Shown here: piece after piece, positions 1-9,200 of the stretch
Layout of the letters: each line of letters opens with the position of its first letter
How positions within the stretch are numbered: the stretch's first letter is position 1
Origin: Planomonospora sp. ID67723
GTDB lineage: Bacteria; Actinomycetota; Actinomycetes; Streptosporangiales; Streptosporangiaceae
Length of the DNA: 64,000 nucleotides
Direction of reading: 5' to 3'
Assembly (NCBI RefSeq): GCF_015711605.1
Contig: NZ_JABTEZ010000004.1
Location: forward strand, 806,001 to 870,000
Program-made: the position numbers and the translations under genes
The notes under the pieces: generated by a model
What the model was told of the DNA's origin: nothing
The model's database searches: none
Seen by the model: the letters and a program-made list of their open reading frames with translations, nothing else

Positions 1-113
1 GGTGTGGCCGCCACTGCGGCTCACCGCCGTCACCGTCGCTCCCACTGCGGAACCGCCTTCTCTTGTCGTCGGAGGTCGGCATCCTACGAGGTTGTTCTGA
101 AACAGACAGCTTC

Positions 114-128
114 CTTTACGATGTAGAT
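114..128. promoter_or_regulatory. CTTTAC-N3-GTAGAT box, copy 1, upstream of recombinase
   Basis: The box reads CTTTAC, GAT, GTAGAT and ends 26 bases before the recombinase start. It is an imperfect inverted repeat (TTTAC-N3-GTARA) of the kind bound by TetR-family regulators. The same box recurs at 13645, 25122 and 41475. The TAGAT half could also act as a -10 element. The role is inferred; the repetition is seen directly. Confidence 0.5.
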
Positions 129-154
129 CACAAGATGAAGGTAAGATCGGCGGA

Positions 155-1132
155 ATGAGCGTGCCGGCCGTACCCGACGAAGCGCCGCGCCCCGCCGTCG
201 AGCCGGCGCGCGATCCTTACCGGGTCTACCTCGACTCCCTCACCAGCCCTGAGTCCCGCCGCGCCATGCGCGGCTGCCTGGACCGCCTGGCGGCGCTCAT
301 CTCCGACGGCCAGGCGCCCTCCGGAGCCGGCCAGCCCTGGCACCTGCTGCGTTACGAGCACACCGTGCGCCTGCGCGCCCTCATGGCCGAGCGCGGCTGG
401 TCCCCCGCCTACGTCAACAAGCATCTGGTCGCGCTGCGCCGGGTGCTGCGCGAGGCCTGGCGGCTGGGCCAGATGACGGCCGAGGACTACCAGCGGGCCG
501 CCGACCTGCCGACACTGGAACACACCCGCCTGCCCACCGGCCAGCACGTTCCCGCAGAGGTCGTGGGCGCAGCCCTGGCCGCCTGCGACGGCGACGACTC
601 TCCCGCCGGGACCCGCGACGCCGCGCTGCTCGCGGTGCTCTACTCCACCGGTTGCCGGCGGGCCGAGATCGCCGGGCTGACCCTTGCCGACTACGACCCC
701 GGCTCACGCTCCCTGCGGGTGCGCGGCAAGCGAGACAAGGAACGCATGGTCTACCTCACCACCCAGGCCGTCGGCCGGCTGGAGCGGTGGCTGGCCGTAC
801 GCGGCCGGCGGACCGGGGCCCTGTTCTGCCCCATCGGCAGGCACGGATCGCTGCGGGTGCGCGACGGCGGGCCCGCGGCCATGACGGGGCAGGCGGTCGC
901 CGACATCCTGACCCGGCGCCTGGCCCAGGCCGGAGCCATGCCGCGCACCCCCCACGACTTCCGGCGCACCTTCATCGGAGAGCTCCTGGACGCGGGCGTG
1001 GACCTGGCCACCGCACAGGCGCTCGTCGGCCACTCCTCCCCCGCCACCACCGCACGCTACGACCGCCGCCCCGAACGACGCCGCCGCGAGGCCGTCGACA
1101 GGATCGCCCTCCCGCCGCCCCGACCCCTGTGA
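155..1132 (+). CDS. Tyrosine recombinase/integrase (XerC/D-like)
   Basis: The 325-residue protein has an N-terminal SAM-like core-binding domain (about 20-110) and a C-terminal catalytic domain. The catalytic set is visible: Arg in the TGCRRAEIAGL motif near residue 168, the HDFRR box near 267-271, the GHSS histidine near 292 and the Tyr nucleophile in ARYDRR near 302. It cuts and rejoins DNA through a phosphotyrosine link. The start is the ATG at 155. A 7-codon ORF (135-158) overlaps it as ATGA, but may be chance. No excisionase, att site or phage gene lies beside it, so it may be an orphan or the edge of an element that continues to the left. XerC/XerD cannot be told apart from a mobile integrase here. 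Confidence 0.85.
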   Translation: MSVPAVPDEAPRPAVEPARDPYRVYLDSLTSPESRRAMRGCLDRLAALISDGQAPSGAGQPWHLLRYEHTVRLRALMAERGWSPAYVNKHLVALRRVLREAWRLGQMTAEDYQRAADLPTLEHTRLPTGQHVPAEVVGAALAACDGDDSPAGTRDAALLAVLYSTGCRRAEIAGLTLADYDPGSRSLRVRGKRDKERMVYLTTQAVGRLERWLAVRGRRTGALFCPIGRHGSLRVRDGGPAAMTGQAVADILTRRLAQAGAMPRTPHDFRRTFIGELLDAGVDLATAQALVGHSSPATTARYDRRPERRRREAVDRIALPPPRPL

Positions 1133-1166
1133 GCGCGGAGGCGGCGACACGGCGGGCGGACCGGGC

Positions 1167-1874
1167 TCACTCCTCGATCGCTCCGCCCACCGCCCGCAGA
1201 TGGTCGCGGAAGGTCAGGGACGGCGTTCGCCGCCGCTGGGCGAGGTAGGTGTCGAACCGCACCTGGTCGCGCAGGGAGACACCGGCACGGATCCGTTCGG
1301 CTTGCCGCCGCTCGGTGTCGCGGATCGTCTCCGCAAGCGCGAAGAGACTCTCCGCGTGGGCGGCCGGCACGAAGAGCACCCCGTCGTCGTCGCCCAGGGC
1401 CAGGTCCTGCGGGCCTACGGTCCACTCCCCCACGCTGGCGGCCTCCAGCGCGTCGCCGGGGCGTGCGTCAAGGCGTTGCGGACCGGTGGGCAGCGCGCCC
1501 AGGCTGAAAACAGGCAGCCCGATCTCTCGTATGTCAGCCGTGTCGCGGTGCAGTCCCCACACCACGACTCCCTGCAATCCGGCGGTCCGAGCCTCCAGCA
1601 CCACGAGATCCCCGACGCAGCTCTCATCGAGCCGCCCGCCGTTGTCGGCCACCAGGACGTCGCCCGGCGCGGCCCTTTCGAACGCCTCCAGGAAGACGTC
1701 GACACTGCCGGCGTGCCGAGCCGGAGACACACGCCCGGCCAGGCGGCTGCCGGGCACCACGGCACGCATGGGCGCCGGAGCGCAGCGCACCGGGATCCGG
1801 GCGCGGATGCACGCGTCCGCCAGATGCGCGGTGGTCAGCGCAGCGAACCGCTGCCGGAGTTCTCGGTGGTCCAT
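1167..1874 (-). CDS. RraA-like family protein (demethylmenaquinone methyltransferase-like fold)
   Basis: The 235-residue protein matches the RraA/HMG-aldolase fold. It carries a GDVLVADNGG segment and then the active-site-like stretch VVWGLHRDTADIREIGLPVF, which corresponds to the usual G-x-x-R-D loop. Members are either class II 4-hydroxy-4-methyl-2-oxoglutarate/oxaloacetate aldolases or RNase E inhibitors. Actinobacterial members are usually thought to be aldolase-like. The ATG at 1874 was chosen over longer in-frame starts because AGAGGA lies six bases before it. It converges with the recombinase gene. The substrate cannot be read from the sequence. Confidence 0.75.
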   Translation of the reverse strand: MDHRELRQRFAALTTAHLADACIRARIPVRCAPAPMRAVVPGSRLAGRVSPARHAGSVDVFLEAFERAAPGDVLVADNGGRLDESCVGDLVVLEARTAGLQGVVVWGLHRDTADIREIGLPVFSLGALPTGPQRLDARPGDALEAASVGEWTVGPQDLALGDDDGVLFVPAAHAESLFALAETIRDTERRQAERIRAGVSLRDQVRFDTYLAQRRRTPSLTFRDHLRAVGGAIEE

Positions 1875-2070
1875 GGGATGTCCTCTCATGGCTCTCTTCA
1901 CGGCTCGCTGCGTCCGGTTCTCCGCGTCGCCGCCCTGAAGGGCACGGTATCCCGGACACCCGGGGGGAGCGGAACACCCCAAAGCGCCGCAGAACGTCCG
2001 AGCGAGCAGGTCCGCAGGCATGCCGAACGGCCTCGCGGCGTCCTACCGGCCACACCGGTAACCGGGAAGT

Positions 2071-2101
2071 GGAATAACTACTCCCCAACGTCCGTTAGAG
2101 T
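2071..2101 (+). promoter_or_regulatory. ECF (SigR-type) promoter for the RNA at 2106
   Basis: GGAAT at 2071-2075 is followed after exactly 18 bases by GTT at 2094-2096. This is the published SigR consensus of Streptomyces (GGAAT-N18-GTT). An overlapping housekeeping-like -10 (TAGAGT, 2096-2101) is also present. Either would start RNA near 2105, at the foot of a long stem. The promoter assignment is inference from spacing. Confidence 0.5.
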
Positions 2102-2105
2102 CATC

Positions 2106-2262
2106 GTGCCGATGTGGTTTGTGTCCCCCGGGCCGCAAATTACCGCCTTCACGGAATACCGTTCGGCTGGAGCCGTGTTGTGCCTCTCGCCGAGGAGGCG
2201 ACCGCCACATCGGCACTAACGTTCCGCCCCGCGAGGCCTCGTGCCTGGCGGGGCGTTTCGTT
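2106..2262 (+). ncRNA. Structured RNA closed by a 12-bp stem, ending in a terminator; family not recognised
   Basis: GTGCCGATGTGG (2106-2117) pairs perfectly with CCACATCGGCAC (2205-2216). Inside are two further stems: CACGG/CCGTG (2150-2154/2173-2177) and GCCTC/GAGGC (2182-2186/2195-2199). Together they form a multibranch junction. A terminator follows directly. No convincing protein overlaps, and the conserved GGAAG core of SRP RNA is missing. It could be a small RNA or an attenuating leader of the acyltransferase gene that starts 190 bases later. Confidence 0.5.
2225..2262 (+). terminator. Intrinsic terminator of the structured RNA
   Basis: CGCCCCGC (2225-2232) pairs with GCGGGGCG (2248-2255), and TTTCGTTT follows. 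The T tract is short, as is usual in this GC range. Confidence 0.65.
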
Positions 2263-2411
2263 TGCCCCGCTTCCCGTTCCTCCCCCGGCCCCCATGGCAC
2301 CTCCCGCCCCGCTCCTCGTCGGCCGCGCCGCACCCCTCCGGTTTTTTAGAGGAGGCCTACAAACAGCCGGGCCTCGCTTGTGCGGATGCCCACACCCGCC
2401 GGTCGCCGGGG

Positions 2412-2428
2412 CACCACCTAGTGTGGTG
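2412..2428. promoter_or_regulatory. Inverted repeat CACCAC-N5-GTGGTG before the acyltransferase gene
   Basis: Perfect 6-bp arms surround CTAGT, 24 bases upstream of the GTG start at 2452. It may overlap a -10 element (TAGTGT). It could be an operator or chance. Confidence 0.3.
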
Positions 2429-2451
2429 ACCCCATCCCGTGAGGAGAGCCC

Positions 2452-3102
2452 GTGCTCTATCGCCTGACCAAGATCGTCAGCGCCCCCTTCCTGCACCTGC
2501 TGTGGCCGACCGAGGTCACCGGGGCTGAGCACGTACCCGCCTCCGGACCGGCCATCCTGGCCTCCAACCATCTCTCGGTCCTCGACTCGACGTTCCTGCC
2601 ACTGGTGCTCACCCGCCAGGTGCGCTTCGTCGCCAAGGCCGAATACTTCACCGGCAATCCCGTCACCGCGGCGTGGATGCGGGCCACCGGTCAGATCCCC
2701 ATCGACCGGCAGAGTCCCACCGCCGCCCAGGACATGCTCGACGCCGCCGCGGGGGTGCTCAAGGAAGGCGGCCTGTTCGGCATCTACCCCGAAGGCACCC
2801 GCTCGCCCGACGGCCGTCTCTACCGGGGCAAGGTGGGGGTCGCCTGGCTCGCCCTGGCCACCGGGGCGCCGGTGGTCCCGGTGGCCATGTCCGGCACCGA
2901 CAAGGTGCTGCCCATCGGCGCCTCGACCCCGAAGCTGGGCCGGGTGGGAGTGCGGATCGGCGAGCCGATGACGTTCACCGGATCACAGACCAGCGCCCGG
3001 GACCGGCGCCAGGTGACCGACGAGATCATGGCGGCGATCCACGGACTCTCCGGCCAGGAGTACGTACCGCGCTACGCACCGGCACGCACGCAGCCCTCCT
3101 GA
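2452..3102 (+). CDS. 1-acyl-sn-glycerol-3-phosphate acyltransferase family protein (PlsC-like)
   Basis: The 216-residue protein has the acyltransferase signature H-x4-D (NHLSVLDS, about 39-46), which deprotonates the acceptor hydroxyl. It also has the substrate-binding EGTRSPDG motif (about 114-121) and a GAPVVPVAM block. The expected role is transfer of an acyl chain to lysophosphatidic acid or a related acceptor at the inner face of the membrane. The GTG start at 2452 is preceded by GAGGAGAG at good spacing. The length is typical for short actinobacterial PlsC proteins. It is followed 92 bases later by a penicillin-binding protein gene on the same strand. The actual acceptor is not determined. 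Confidence 0.85.
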   Translation: MLYRLTKIVSAPFLHLLWPTEVTGAEHVPASGPAILASNHLSVLDSTFLPLVLTRQVRFVAKAEYFTGNPVTAAWMRATGQIPIDRQSPTAAQDMLDAAAGVLKEGGLFGIYPEGTRSPDGRLYRGKVGVAWLALATGAPVVPVAMSGTDKVLPIGASTPKLGRVGVRIGEPMTFTGSQTSARDRRQVTDEIMAAIHGLSGQEYVPRYAPARTQPS

Positions 3103-3194
3103 TCGTTTTCCGGCATATGTCCGATTGTCCACGCTAGGGTGGGTCAGCCGGTTCCCGTCACGGCGGGAACCGGCCGGACGCACACGAGCGGGGG

Positions 3195-4835
3195 GTGTAC
3201 GGGGTGCCGAGCGGCAGGACGATCGCGATCGCGTCGGTCAGCGTCGCGCTGGTGGCGGGGGCCGCCGGCGGCGGCGCGTGGTGGTATCTGCACACCCGGG
3301 GCACCCCGCAGGAGACCGCTCAGCGCTTCGCTCAGGCCTGGCAGCGCGGCGACCTGGCCGCCATGCGCGCCGAGCTGGGCGCCCCCGCCCCCGGCTTCGA
3401 CCAGACCTACCAGGACATGCGCAAGGGCTGGGCGGTCGACAGCACCGCGGTACGGCTCGACGCGGTGCGCGAGACCGGCGACGACACCGCCCAGGCCGCC
3501 TACACCGCCACGCTGAAACTGCGCGACATCGGCGAGTGGAGCTACTCCGGGACCGTCGACCTGGCGGTCGTCGACCGGCACTGGCGGGTCAAGTGGTCGC
3601 CCCGTGCCGCCCACCCCGATCTCTCCGCGGGCTCCTCCTTCGCGCTGAAGACCAAGTGGCCGCAGCGCGCGGCGATCACCGCCGCCGGAGGCGAACGCAT
3701 CGACGGCGGCGACGTGAGCGGCTCGATCCAGCAACTGGTGGGGTTCCTGGACAAGGCCACGGCCAAGGACGTCAAGAAGCTGGGCTCCTCCTACCAGGTG
3801 GGCGACGCGATCGGGCGCGGCGGCATGCAGGAGAGGTTCCAGCAGCGCCTGGCCGGCGTCCCCGCCACCGAGATCCAGCTCGTCGGTGCCGACAAGAAGA
3901 CCGCCAAGGTCCTCGGCAAGATCGACGGCGAGGACGGGGAGCCGCTCGAGACCACCCTCGACCTGCGGGTCCACCAGGCCGCGGTCAGCGCCGTGCGCGA
4001 TCTGGAGAAGACCACCTCGATGGTCGTGATCAAGCCTTCCACCGGCGAGATCCTGTCGGTGGTCAACAACAGGGGCGGCTTCAACCGTGCCCTGGACGGC
4101 AACTACCCGCCCGGCTCCACCTTCAAGGCGATCACCGCGGTCGGCCTGCTGGAGGCCGGCGTGGACCCCGGCGAGCAGGTCACCTGCCCCAAGGACGTCA
4201 ACATCGGCGGCCTGCCGATCCGCAACTCCAATCACGCCGCCTACGGCTCGGTCACCTTCTCCGACTCCTTCGCCCACTCCTGCAACACCACCTTCGCCCC
4301 GCTGGCCAAGGAGCGGCTGGGTGCCGACGAGCTGGTGCGGACCGCGGAGCTGTTCGGCTTCAACAAGCGGCTCGACATCGGCGTCCCGGTGGCGAAGGGG
4401 AGCTTCCCCCGGGCCGAGAGCGACGCCGAACTGGCGGCCGAGTCCTTCGGCCAGGGGCGGATCACCGCCAGCCCGCTGCTGATGGCCTCGGTCGCCGCCG
4501 CGCTCGCCGACGGCACCTGGCGCCCGCCGACCCTGGTCCCCTCCGTCGAGCAGAAGCTGGAGCCGCAGGCCCTGCCCGACGGCGTCGTGGCCAAGATGCG
4601 CCCGATGATGTCCGCGGTGGTCACCAGGGGCACCGCCAAGGACGCGGGCCTGCCACCGGGAACCCGGGGCAAGACCGGAACCGCGGAGTACGGCCCGGCA
4701 GGCGACCTGAAGACTCATGCCTGGTTCATCGGCTTCCGCGGCGACCTGGCCTTCGCGGTGATCGTCGAGGAGGGCGCGGGCGGCGGTTCCGACGCCGCCC
4801 CGGTGGCCGCCGCGTTCCTCCGCACCCTGGACTGA
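3195..4835 (+). CDS. Class B-like penicillin-binding protein with MecA-type N-terminal domain
   Basis: The 546-residue protein begins with one membrane anchor (about 8-28). An NTF2-like MecA N-terminal domain (about 33-150) and a dimerisation-type region follow, then a transpeptidase domain from about 250. All three active-site motifs are present: STFK near 308-311 with the acylated serine, SCN near 362 and KTG near 493. It cross-links peptidoglycan stem peptides outside the membrane. The MecA_N domain is the arrangement of low-affinity PBPs such as PBP2a, and many actinomycetes carry homologues as ordinary PBPs. The GTG at 3195 lies just after a run of G; a second in-frame GTG at 3204 is possible. 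Confidence 0.88.
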   Translation: MYGVPSGRTIAIASVSVALVAGAAGGGAWWYLHTRGTPQETAQRFAQAWQRGDLAAMRAELGAPAPGFDQTYQDMRKGWAVDSTAVRLDAVRETGDDTAQAAYTATLKLRDIGEWSYSGTVDLAVVDRHWRVKWSPRAAHPDLSAGSSFALKTKWPQRAAITAAGGERIDGGDVSGSIQQLVGFLDKATAKDVKKLGSSYQVGDAIGRGGMQERFQQRLAGVPATEIQLVGADKKTAKVLGKIDGEDGEPLETTLDLRVHQAAVSAVRDLEKTTSMVVIKPSTGEILSVVNNRGGFNRALDGNYPPGSTFKAITAVGLLEAGVDPGEQVTCPKDVNIGGLPIRNSNHAAYGSVTFSDSFAHSCNTTFAPLAKERLGADELVRTAELFGFNKRLDIGVPVAKGSFPRAESDAELAAESFGQGRITASPLLMASVAAALADGTWRPPTLVPSVEQKLEPQALPDGVVAKMRPMMSAVVTRGTAKDAGLPPGTRGKTGTAEYGPAGDLKTHAWFIGFRGDLAFAVIVEEGAGGGSDAAPVAAAFLRTLD

Positions 4836-4893
4836 GGGGCGCCGGTCCGGGGGCGGGGCGGCATCCGTGCCGGGACCGCCCGGATGCGCGTGC

Positions 4894-5256
4894 CTATCCG
4901 GGCGGGTGGGCGAGGACGAGAACCATGGCGTCCATGAGGCGCTGCCAATCGCGTTCGGCCAGGTCGTCGCGTCCGAGACTGCGGGCGACCGCCGCCAGGG
5001 CGTCCACCAGCCGGGCCCGGACCCGGTGCGGGTCCTCCCCGAGCGACGCGGCCAGCCTGCCGGACTCCTGACGGAAGCCACGGGTCTGGGTGAAGCGCAG
5101 GAGCGAAGGCGGCGGGGCCGGTTCCCCGGCGGCCCAGGCGCACACACCCGCCGTCGTGGGCACCGGATCCCTGCTCACCAGCGCGAACGCCTTGAGCGCC
5201 TTCACCTCCGGTCTCATCGGGCTGGGCGCGGCGCCGCTCGACGGGCTGCTGTTCAC
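4894..5256 (-). CDS. Hypothetical protein, weakly supported
   Basis: This 120-codon reading frame sits in the 600-base gap between the PBP gene and the DUF3040 gene. Its C-terminal half looks helical and charged, with coding-like G/C at third positions. I recognise no family, see no clear Shine-Dalgarno, and the start (GTG 5256 or ATG 5217) is uncertain. On the opposite strand a hydrophobic stretch read across two frames (about 5200-5330) resembles the end of a transporter. The gap may therefore hold decayed sequence instead of this gene. Confidence 0.3.
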   Translation of the reverse strand: MNSSPSSGAAPSPMRPEVKALKAFALVSRDPVPTTAGVCAWAAGEPAPPPSLLRFTQTRGFRQESGRLAASLGEDPHRVRARLVDALAAVARSLGRDDLAERDWQRLMDAMVLVLAHPPG

Positions 5257-5442
5257 CGGGCGAGTCGGCCGGCCTGCCCGTCGCCCTCAACGCGGCCTGC
5301 GCGCTCACCCTCGGGGCCGCCGTCCTCACCTTCCGCCCGGTCCCCCGGGCCGACGGCGATCCCGGACCGGCGCCGGATGACGCCGCGGCTCCATGCGGCC
5401 CGGGGAGCGCCGAGCCCGCTCAGGCCGGAAGAAGACCGCGGG

Positions 5443-5727
5443 TCACAGGGGGAGCGCCGCGGCGTCGTGACGCAGGACCATGATGAGCAGGGTTGCGATG
5501 AGGGTGGCGATGAGCAACCAACTGATCATGATGATGACGGTGGAGCGCCGGAGGCGTCCGCGCGACCGGCTCCCCTCCTTGCCGGGCTCCCGTCCGCGGC
5601 GGCCGTTCTCCCTGCGCTGGACGCGCTCGTTGAACGACTCCAACCGCGCGGCCAGCCGCGGGTCCTCGTCGATGAGGTGACGTTCGATCTGCAGCAGCAT
5701 TCGCTCCTCGTCTTGCGACCAGGCCAT
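5443..5727 (-). CDS. DUF3040 domain membrane protein
   Basis: This 94-residue protein begins with the family pattern MAWSQDEERMLLQIERHL, continues with DPRLAARLESF, and has a basic linker rich in Arg and Gly. One transmembrane helix (about 63-83) and a short tail follow. DUF3040 proteins are common in actinobacteria as small single-pass proteins with the N-terminus inside the cell. No biochemical role is established. The gene stands alone. Confidence 0.85.
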   Translation of the reverse strand: MAWSQDEERMLLQIERHLIDEDPRLAARLESFNERVQRRENGRRGREPGKEGSRSRGRLRRSTVIIMISWLLIATLIATLLIMVLRHDAAALPL

Positions 5728-5955
5728 GCCGCACCTCCCCGGGACGCAAGGCGTGTGCCGACGTTCTGCCCAATCATGAAGATCATTATCCGTTCCGAGG
5801 GCTGCGATTTACCTCTTCTTTTCCTTCCGGCCGCCCGCCCGGGAAGGCCCGCTTCTCCCCTCGCAGCCGACGGGTGATTGATGCCCGCAAAGGGTATTAA
5901 CGGCCTCGATGTGTCGATCAGACGCATCGCCGTACGAATCTCAACGGGGGAAACC

Positions 5956-6075
5956 GTGGCAGAGAAGAAGAAACCCGCCAAGGCCTCAGGCAAGCAGAAG
6001 AAGGCCGCGATCAAGGCCACCCGCCAGGCCAAGCAGGCCAAGCAGCAGGCCAGGCGCCCCGAGAGCGCCGAGTGA
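5956..6075 (+). CDS. Small Lys/Ala-rich basic protein (39 aa)
   Basis: The GTG at 5956 is preceded by GGGGGA about five bases upstream. It starts a 39-residue peptide with repeated KQ, KA and AK pairs and no hydrophobic segment. The composition suggests nucleic-acid binding, like the basic tails of histone-like proteins, but this is inference. A longer in-frame start at 5878 exists, but that extension is not basic and has no ribosome site. It ends 160 bases before the tricorn gene. Confidence 0.5.
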   Translation: MAEKKKPAKASGKQKKAAIKATRQAKQAKQQARRPESAE

Positions 6076-6235
6076 CACCGCGGCGGCGCCCGCCGGCCCC
6101 GGGGACCGCGCCCGGCTGCGACAGACCCCGCCGGCAGGGCGCCGCCGCACCCGCGCCGTCCCCGTCCGCCGCCGAGGAGAGATCACGATCAGGCGGCCGT
6201 TAACGTCCCGGCCTCCCCGATCACGGAGTGACACG

Positions 6236-9200
6236 ATGTCCGCCTATGTGCGATTCCCGACGATCTTCGGTGACGTGGTCGTCTTCGCCGCCGAAGACGA
6301 CCTGTGGATGCTGCCCGCCGCCGGCGGGCGGGCCTTCCGCCTCACCGCCGGGGTGGCCGAGGCGGGTTACCCCCGCTTCTCCCCCCGGGGCGACCAGCTC
6401 GCCTTCGCCGGCCGCGAGGAAGGGCCGGAGGAGGTCTACGTGATGCCCGCCGACGGCGGCTCCGCCCGGCGCATCACCTACCACGGCGTCAGTTCCACCG
6501 TCACCTGCTGGGACTCCGACGGGGCGATCATCTACGCCAGCGACGAGTGCCAGCCCTTCGACGGCCAGAAGTGGCTGCACCGGGTGCTCCCGCACGGCGT
6601 GCCCGAGCGCCTGCCGTACGGCCCCGCCAACTCCATCTCCTACGGCCCGCAGATCGTGCTCGGCCGCAACACCGCCGACCCCGCCCGCTGGAAACGCTAC
6701 CGCGGCGGCACCGTGGGCGACCTGTGGATCGGCACGGGGACGGGCACAGCGGACTTCCGGCGGCTGATCGCGCTACCCGGCAACCTGGCCTCGCCCTGCT
6801 GGATCGGTGACCGCGTCTACTTCATCTCCGACCACGAGGGCATCGGCAACGTCTACTCCTGCACGGCCGACGGCACCGGCCTGCGCCGCCACACCGACCA
6901 CCAGGACTACTACGCCCGCAACCTGTCCGGTGACGGCCGCAGGCTGGTCTACCACGCCGGAGGCGAGCTCTACCTCATCGAGGACGGGCAGTCCCACCAC
7001 GTCGGCGTCAACCTGCGCAGCTCCCGCACCCAGCGCAACCGCCGCTTCGCCCCGGCCGCGGACTTCCTCGACAGCGCCACGCTCAGCCCCGACGGCAGCG
7101 GCGTGGCGATCACCACCCGGGGCAAGGCCTTCTCCTTCGCCGCCTGGGAGGGCCCGATCCACCAGCACGGCGCCGCCTACGGCGTCCGCTACCGCCTGCT
7201 GACCTGGCTCAACGACGGGGCACGGCTGATCACCGCCGCCAGCGACGACGGCGACCGCGAACTCCTGACCGTGATCACCGCCGACGGGAGCGACGACCCC
7301 CTCCGGATGGACCACCTCGACACCGGCCGCACGATCGCGCTGGAGGTCTCCCCCAAGGCCGACCTGGTCGCCATCACCAACCACCGCAACCAGCTGCTCG
7401 TGGTCGACCTGAGCCAGACCCCCGCCACCGCCACCGTGATCGACTCCAGCAGGTTCGGCGCGGTCGAGGACCTCACCTGGTCCCCCGACGGCCGCTGGCT
7501 CGCCTACGCCTGCCGCGACACCGCCCAGACCATGGCGATCAAGCTGTATCGAGTCGAGACCGGCGAGACGTTCTTCGCCACGCGTCCGGTGCTGTGGGAC
7601 TCCTGTCCCGCCTTCGATCCCGCGGGCGGATACCTCTACTTCATCGGCCAGCGCGTCTTCAACCCCGTCTACGACGAGCTCCAGTTCGACCTGGGATTCC
7701 CGCTCGGTTCGCGTCCCTACGCCATCGCGCTGCGCGCCGACGTCGGCTCTCCGTTCGTCCCCGAACCCCGCCCGCTCAAAGGCGACGACGACGAGGACGA
7801 CGAGGAGGTCGAGTTCGTCATCGACACCGACGGCCTGGCCGACCGCCTCGTCGCCTTCCCCGTGCCCGAATGCCGCTACGAGACGATCGCCGCCGTCAAG
7901 GGCAAGGCCGTCTACCTCACCTTCCCCGTCGAGGGCGCCCTCGGCGACGAGCACGCCGAATTCTCCGACGGCACCCTGCACGCCTACGACTTCGCCAAGC
8001 AGAAGCAGGAGGTCCTGGCCACCGACGTCTCGGGCTTCCGGATCGGCCGCGACGGCACCACCATGCTCTACCGCGCCGGGAACCGGCTGCGGGTGGTCAA
8101 GGCGGGCGAGGAGCCCGACGACGACAGCGACACGCCGAGCCGCAGCAGCGGCTGGATCGACCTGTCCCGGGTGAAGGTCTCGATCTGCCCGGAGGCCGAG
8201 TGGCGGCAGATGTTCCGCGAGGCCTGGCGGCTGCAGCGGGAGAACTTCTGGACCGAGGACATGGCCGGAGTCGACTGGGACGGCGTCTACGACCGCTACC
8301 TGCCGCTGGTGGACAAGATCACCACCCGCGGCGAGTTCTCCGACCTGCTGTGGGAGCTGCTCGGCGAGCTCGGCACCTCGCACGCCTACGAGAGCGGCGG
8401 CGCCTACCGCACCCGCCCCCACTACCGCCAGGGCAAACTTGGCGTCGACCTCTCCTTCGAGAACGGCGTGTACCGCATCCAGCGGATCGTCGACGGCGAC
8501 CGCTGGGACCCCGACGCCACCTCGCCGCTCAACCGCCTCGGGCTCGACGTACGGCCCGGCGACACGCTCCTGGCCGTCAACGGACAACCCGTCGGCCTGT
8601 CGACGAGCCCGGGCGAGCGCCTGGTCAACCAGGCCGACCAGGAGGTCCAGCTCACCCTCGGCCGCGGCGAGGAGCGCAGGACCGTCACCGTCCGGGCGAT
8701 CTCCGACGAGCAGCCGGGCCGCTACCGCGACTGGGTGCGGGCCAACCGCGCCCGCTGCCACGAGCGAAGCGACGGCCGGCTCGGCTATCTGCACATCCCC
8801 GACATGGGCCCGGACGGCTACGCCGAGTTCCATCGCGGCTTCCTGGCCGAGTACGACCGGGAGGGCCTCATCGTGGACGTGCGTTTCAACGGCGGCGGAC
8901 ACGTCTCCTCGCTGCTGCTGCAGAAGCTCTCCCGGCGCCGGCTGGGCTACAACTTCCCCCGCTGGGGCGTGCCCGAGCCCTATCCCGACGAGTCACCGCG
9001 CGGCCCGATGGTCGCCATCACCAACGAGTGGGCCGGCTCCGACGGAGACATCTTCAGCCACACCTTCAAACTGCTCGGCCTGGGGCCGCTGATCGGCAAG
9101 CGTACCTGGGGCGGCGTGATCGGGATCTGGCCGCGCCACCAGCTGGCCGACGGGACCGTCACCACCCAGCCGGAGTTCTCCTTCGCCTTCGACGACGTGG

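Noticed and set aside
155-1132. Integrated phage or genomic island at the left edge
   Set aside because: Only the recombinase is present; no tRNA, direct repeats, phage or transfer genes are seen, and base composition does not change.
2106-2262. SRP RNA, 6C RNA or tmRNA as identity of the structured RNA
   Set aside because: The GGAAG tetraloop core of SRP RNA is absent, C runs are only five long, and there is no tRNA-like part.
2335-2372. Terminator at CCTCC-T6-GGAGG before the acyltransferase gene
   Set aside because: The T run is in the loop, not after the stem, so it would not terminate rightward transcription.
6773-8902. Long minus-strand open frame opposite the tricorn gene
   Set aside because: It has Val/Gly/Asp-biased composition typical of an antisense frame in GC-rich coding DNA, and the plus-strand gene has all catalytic motifs.
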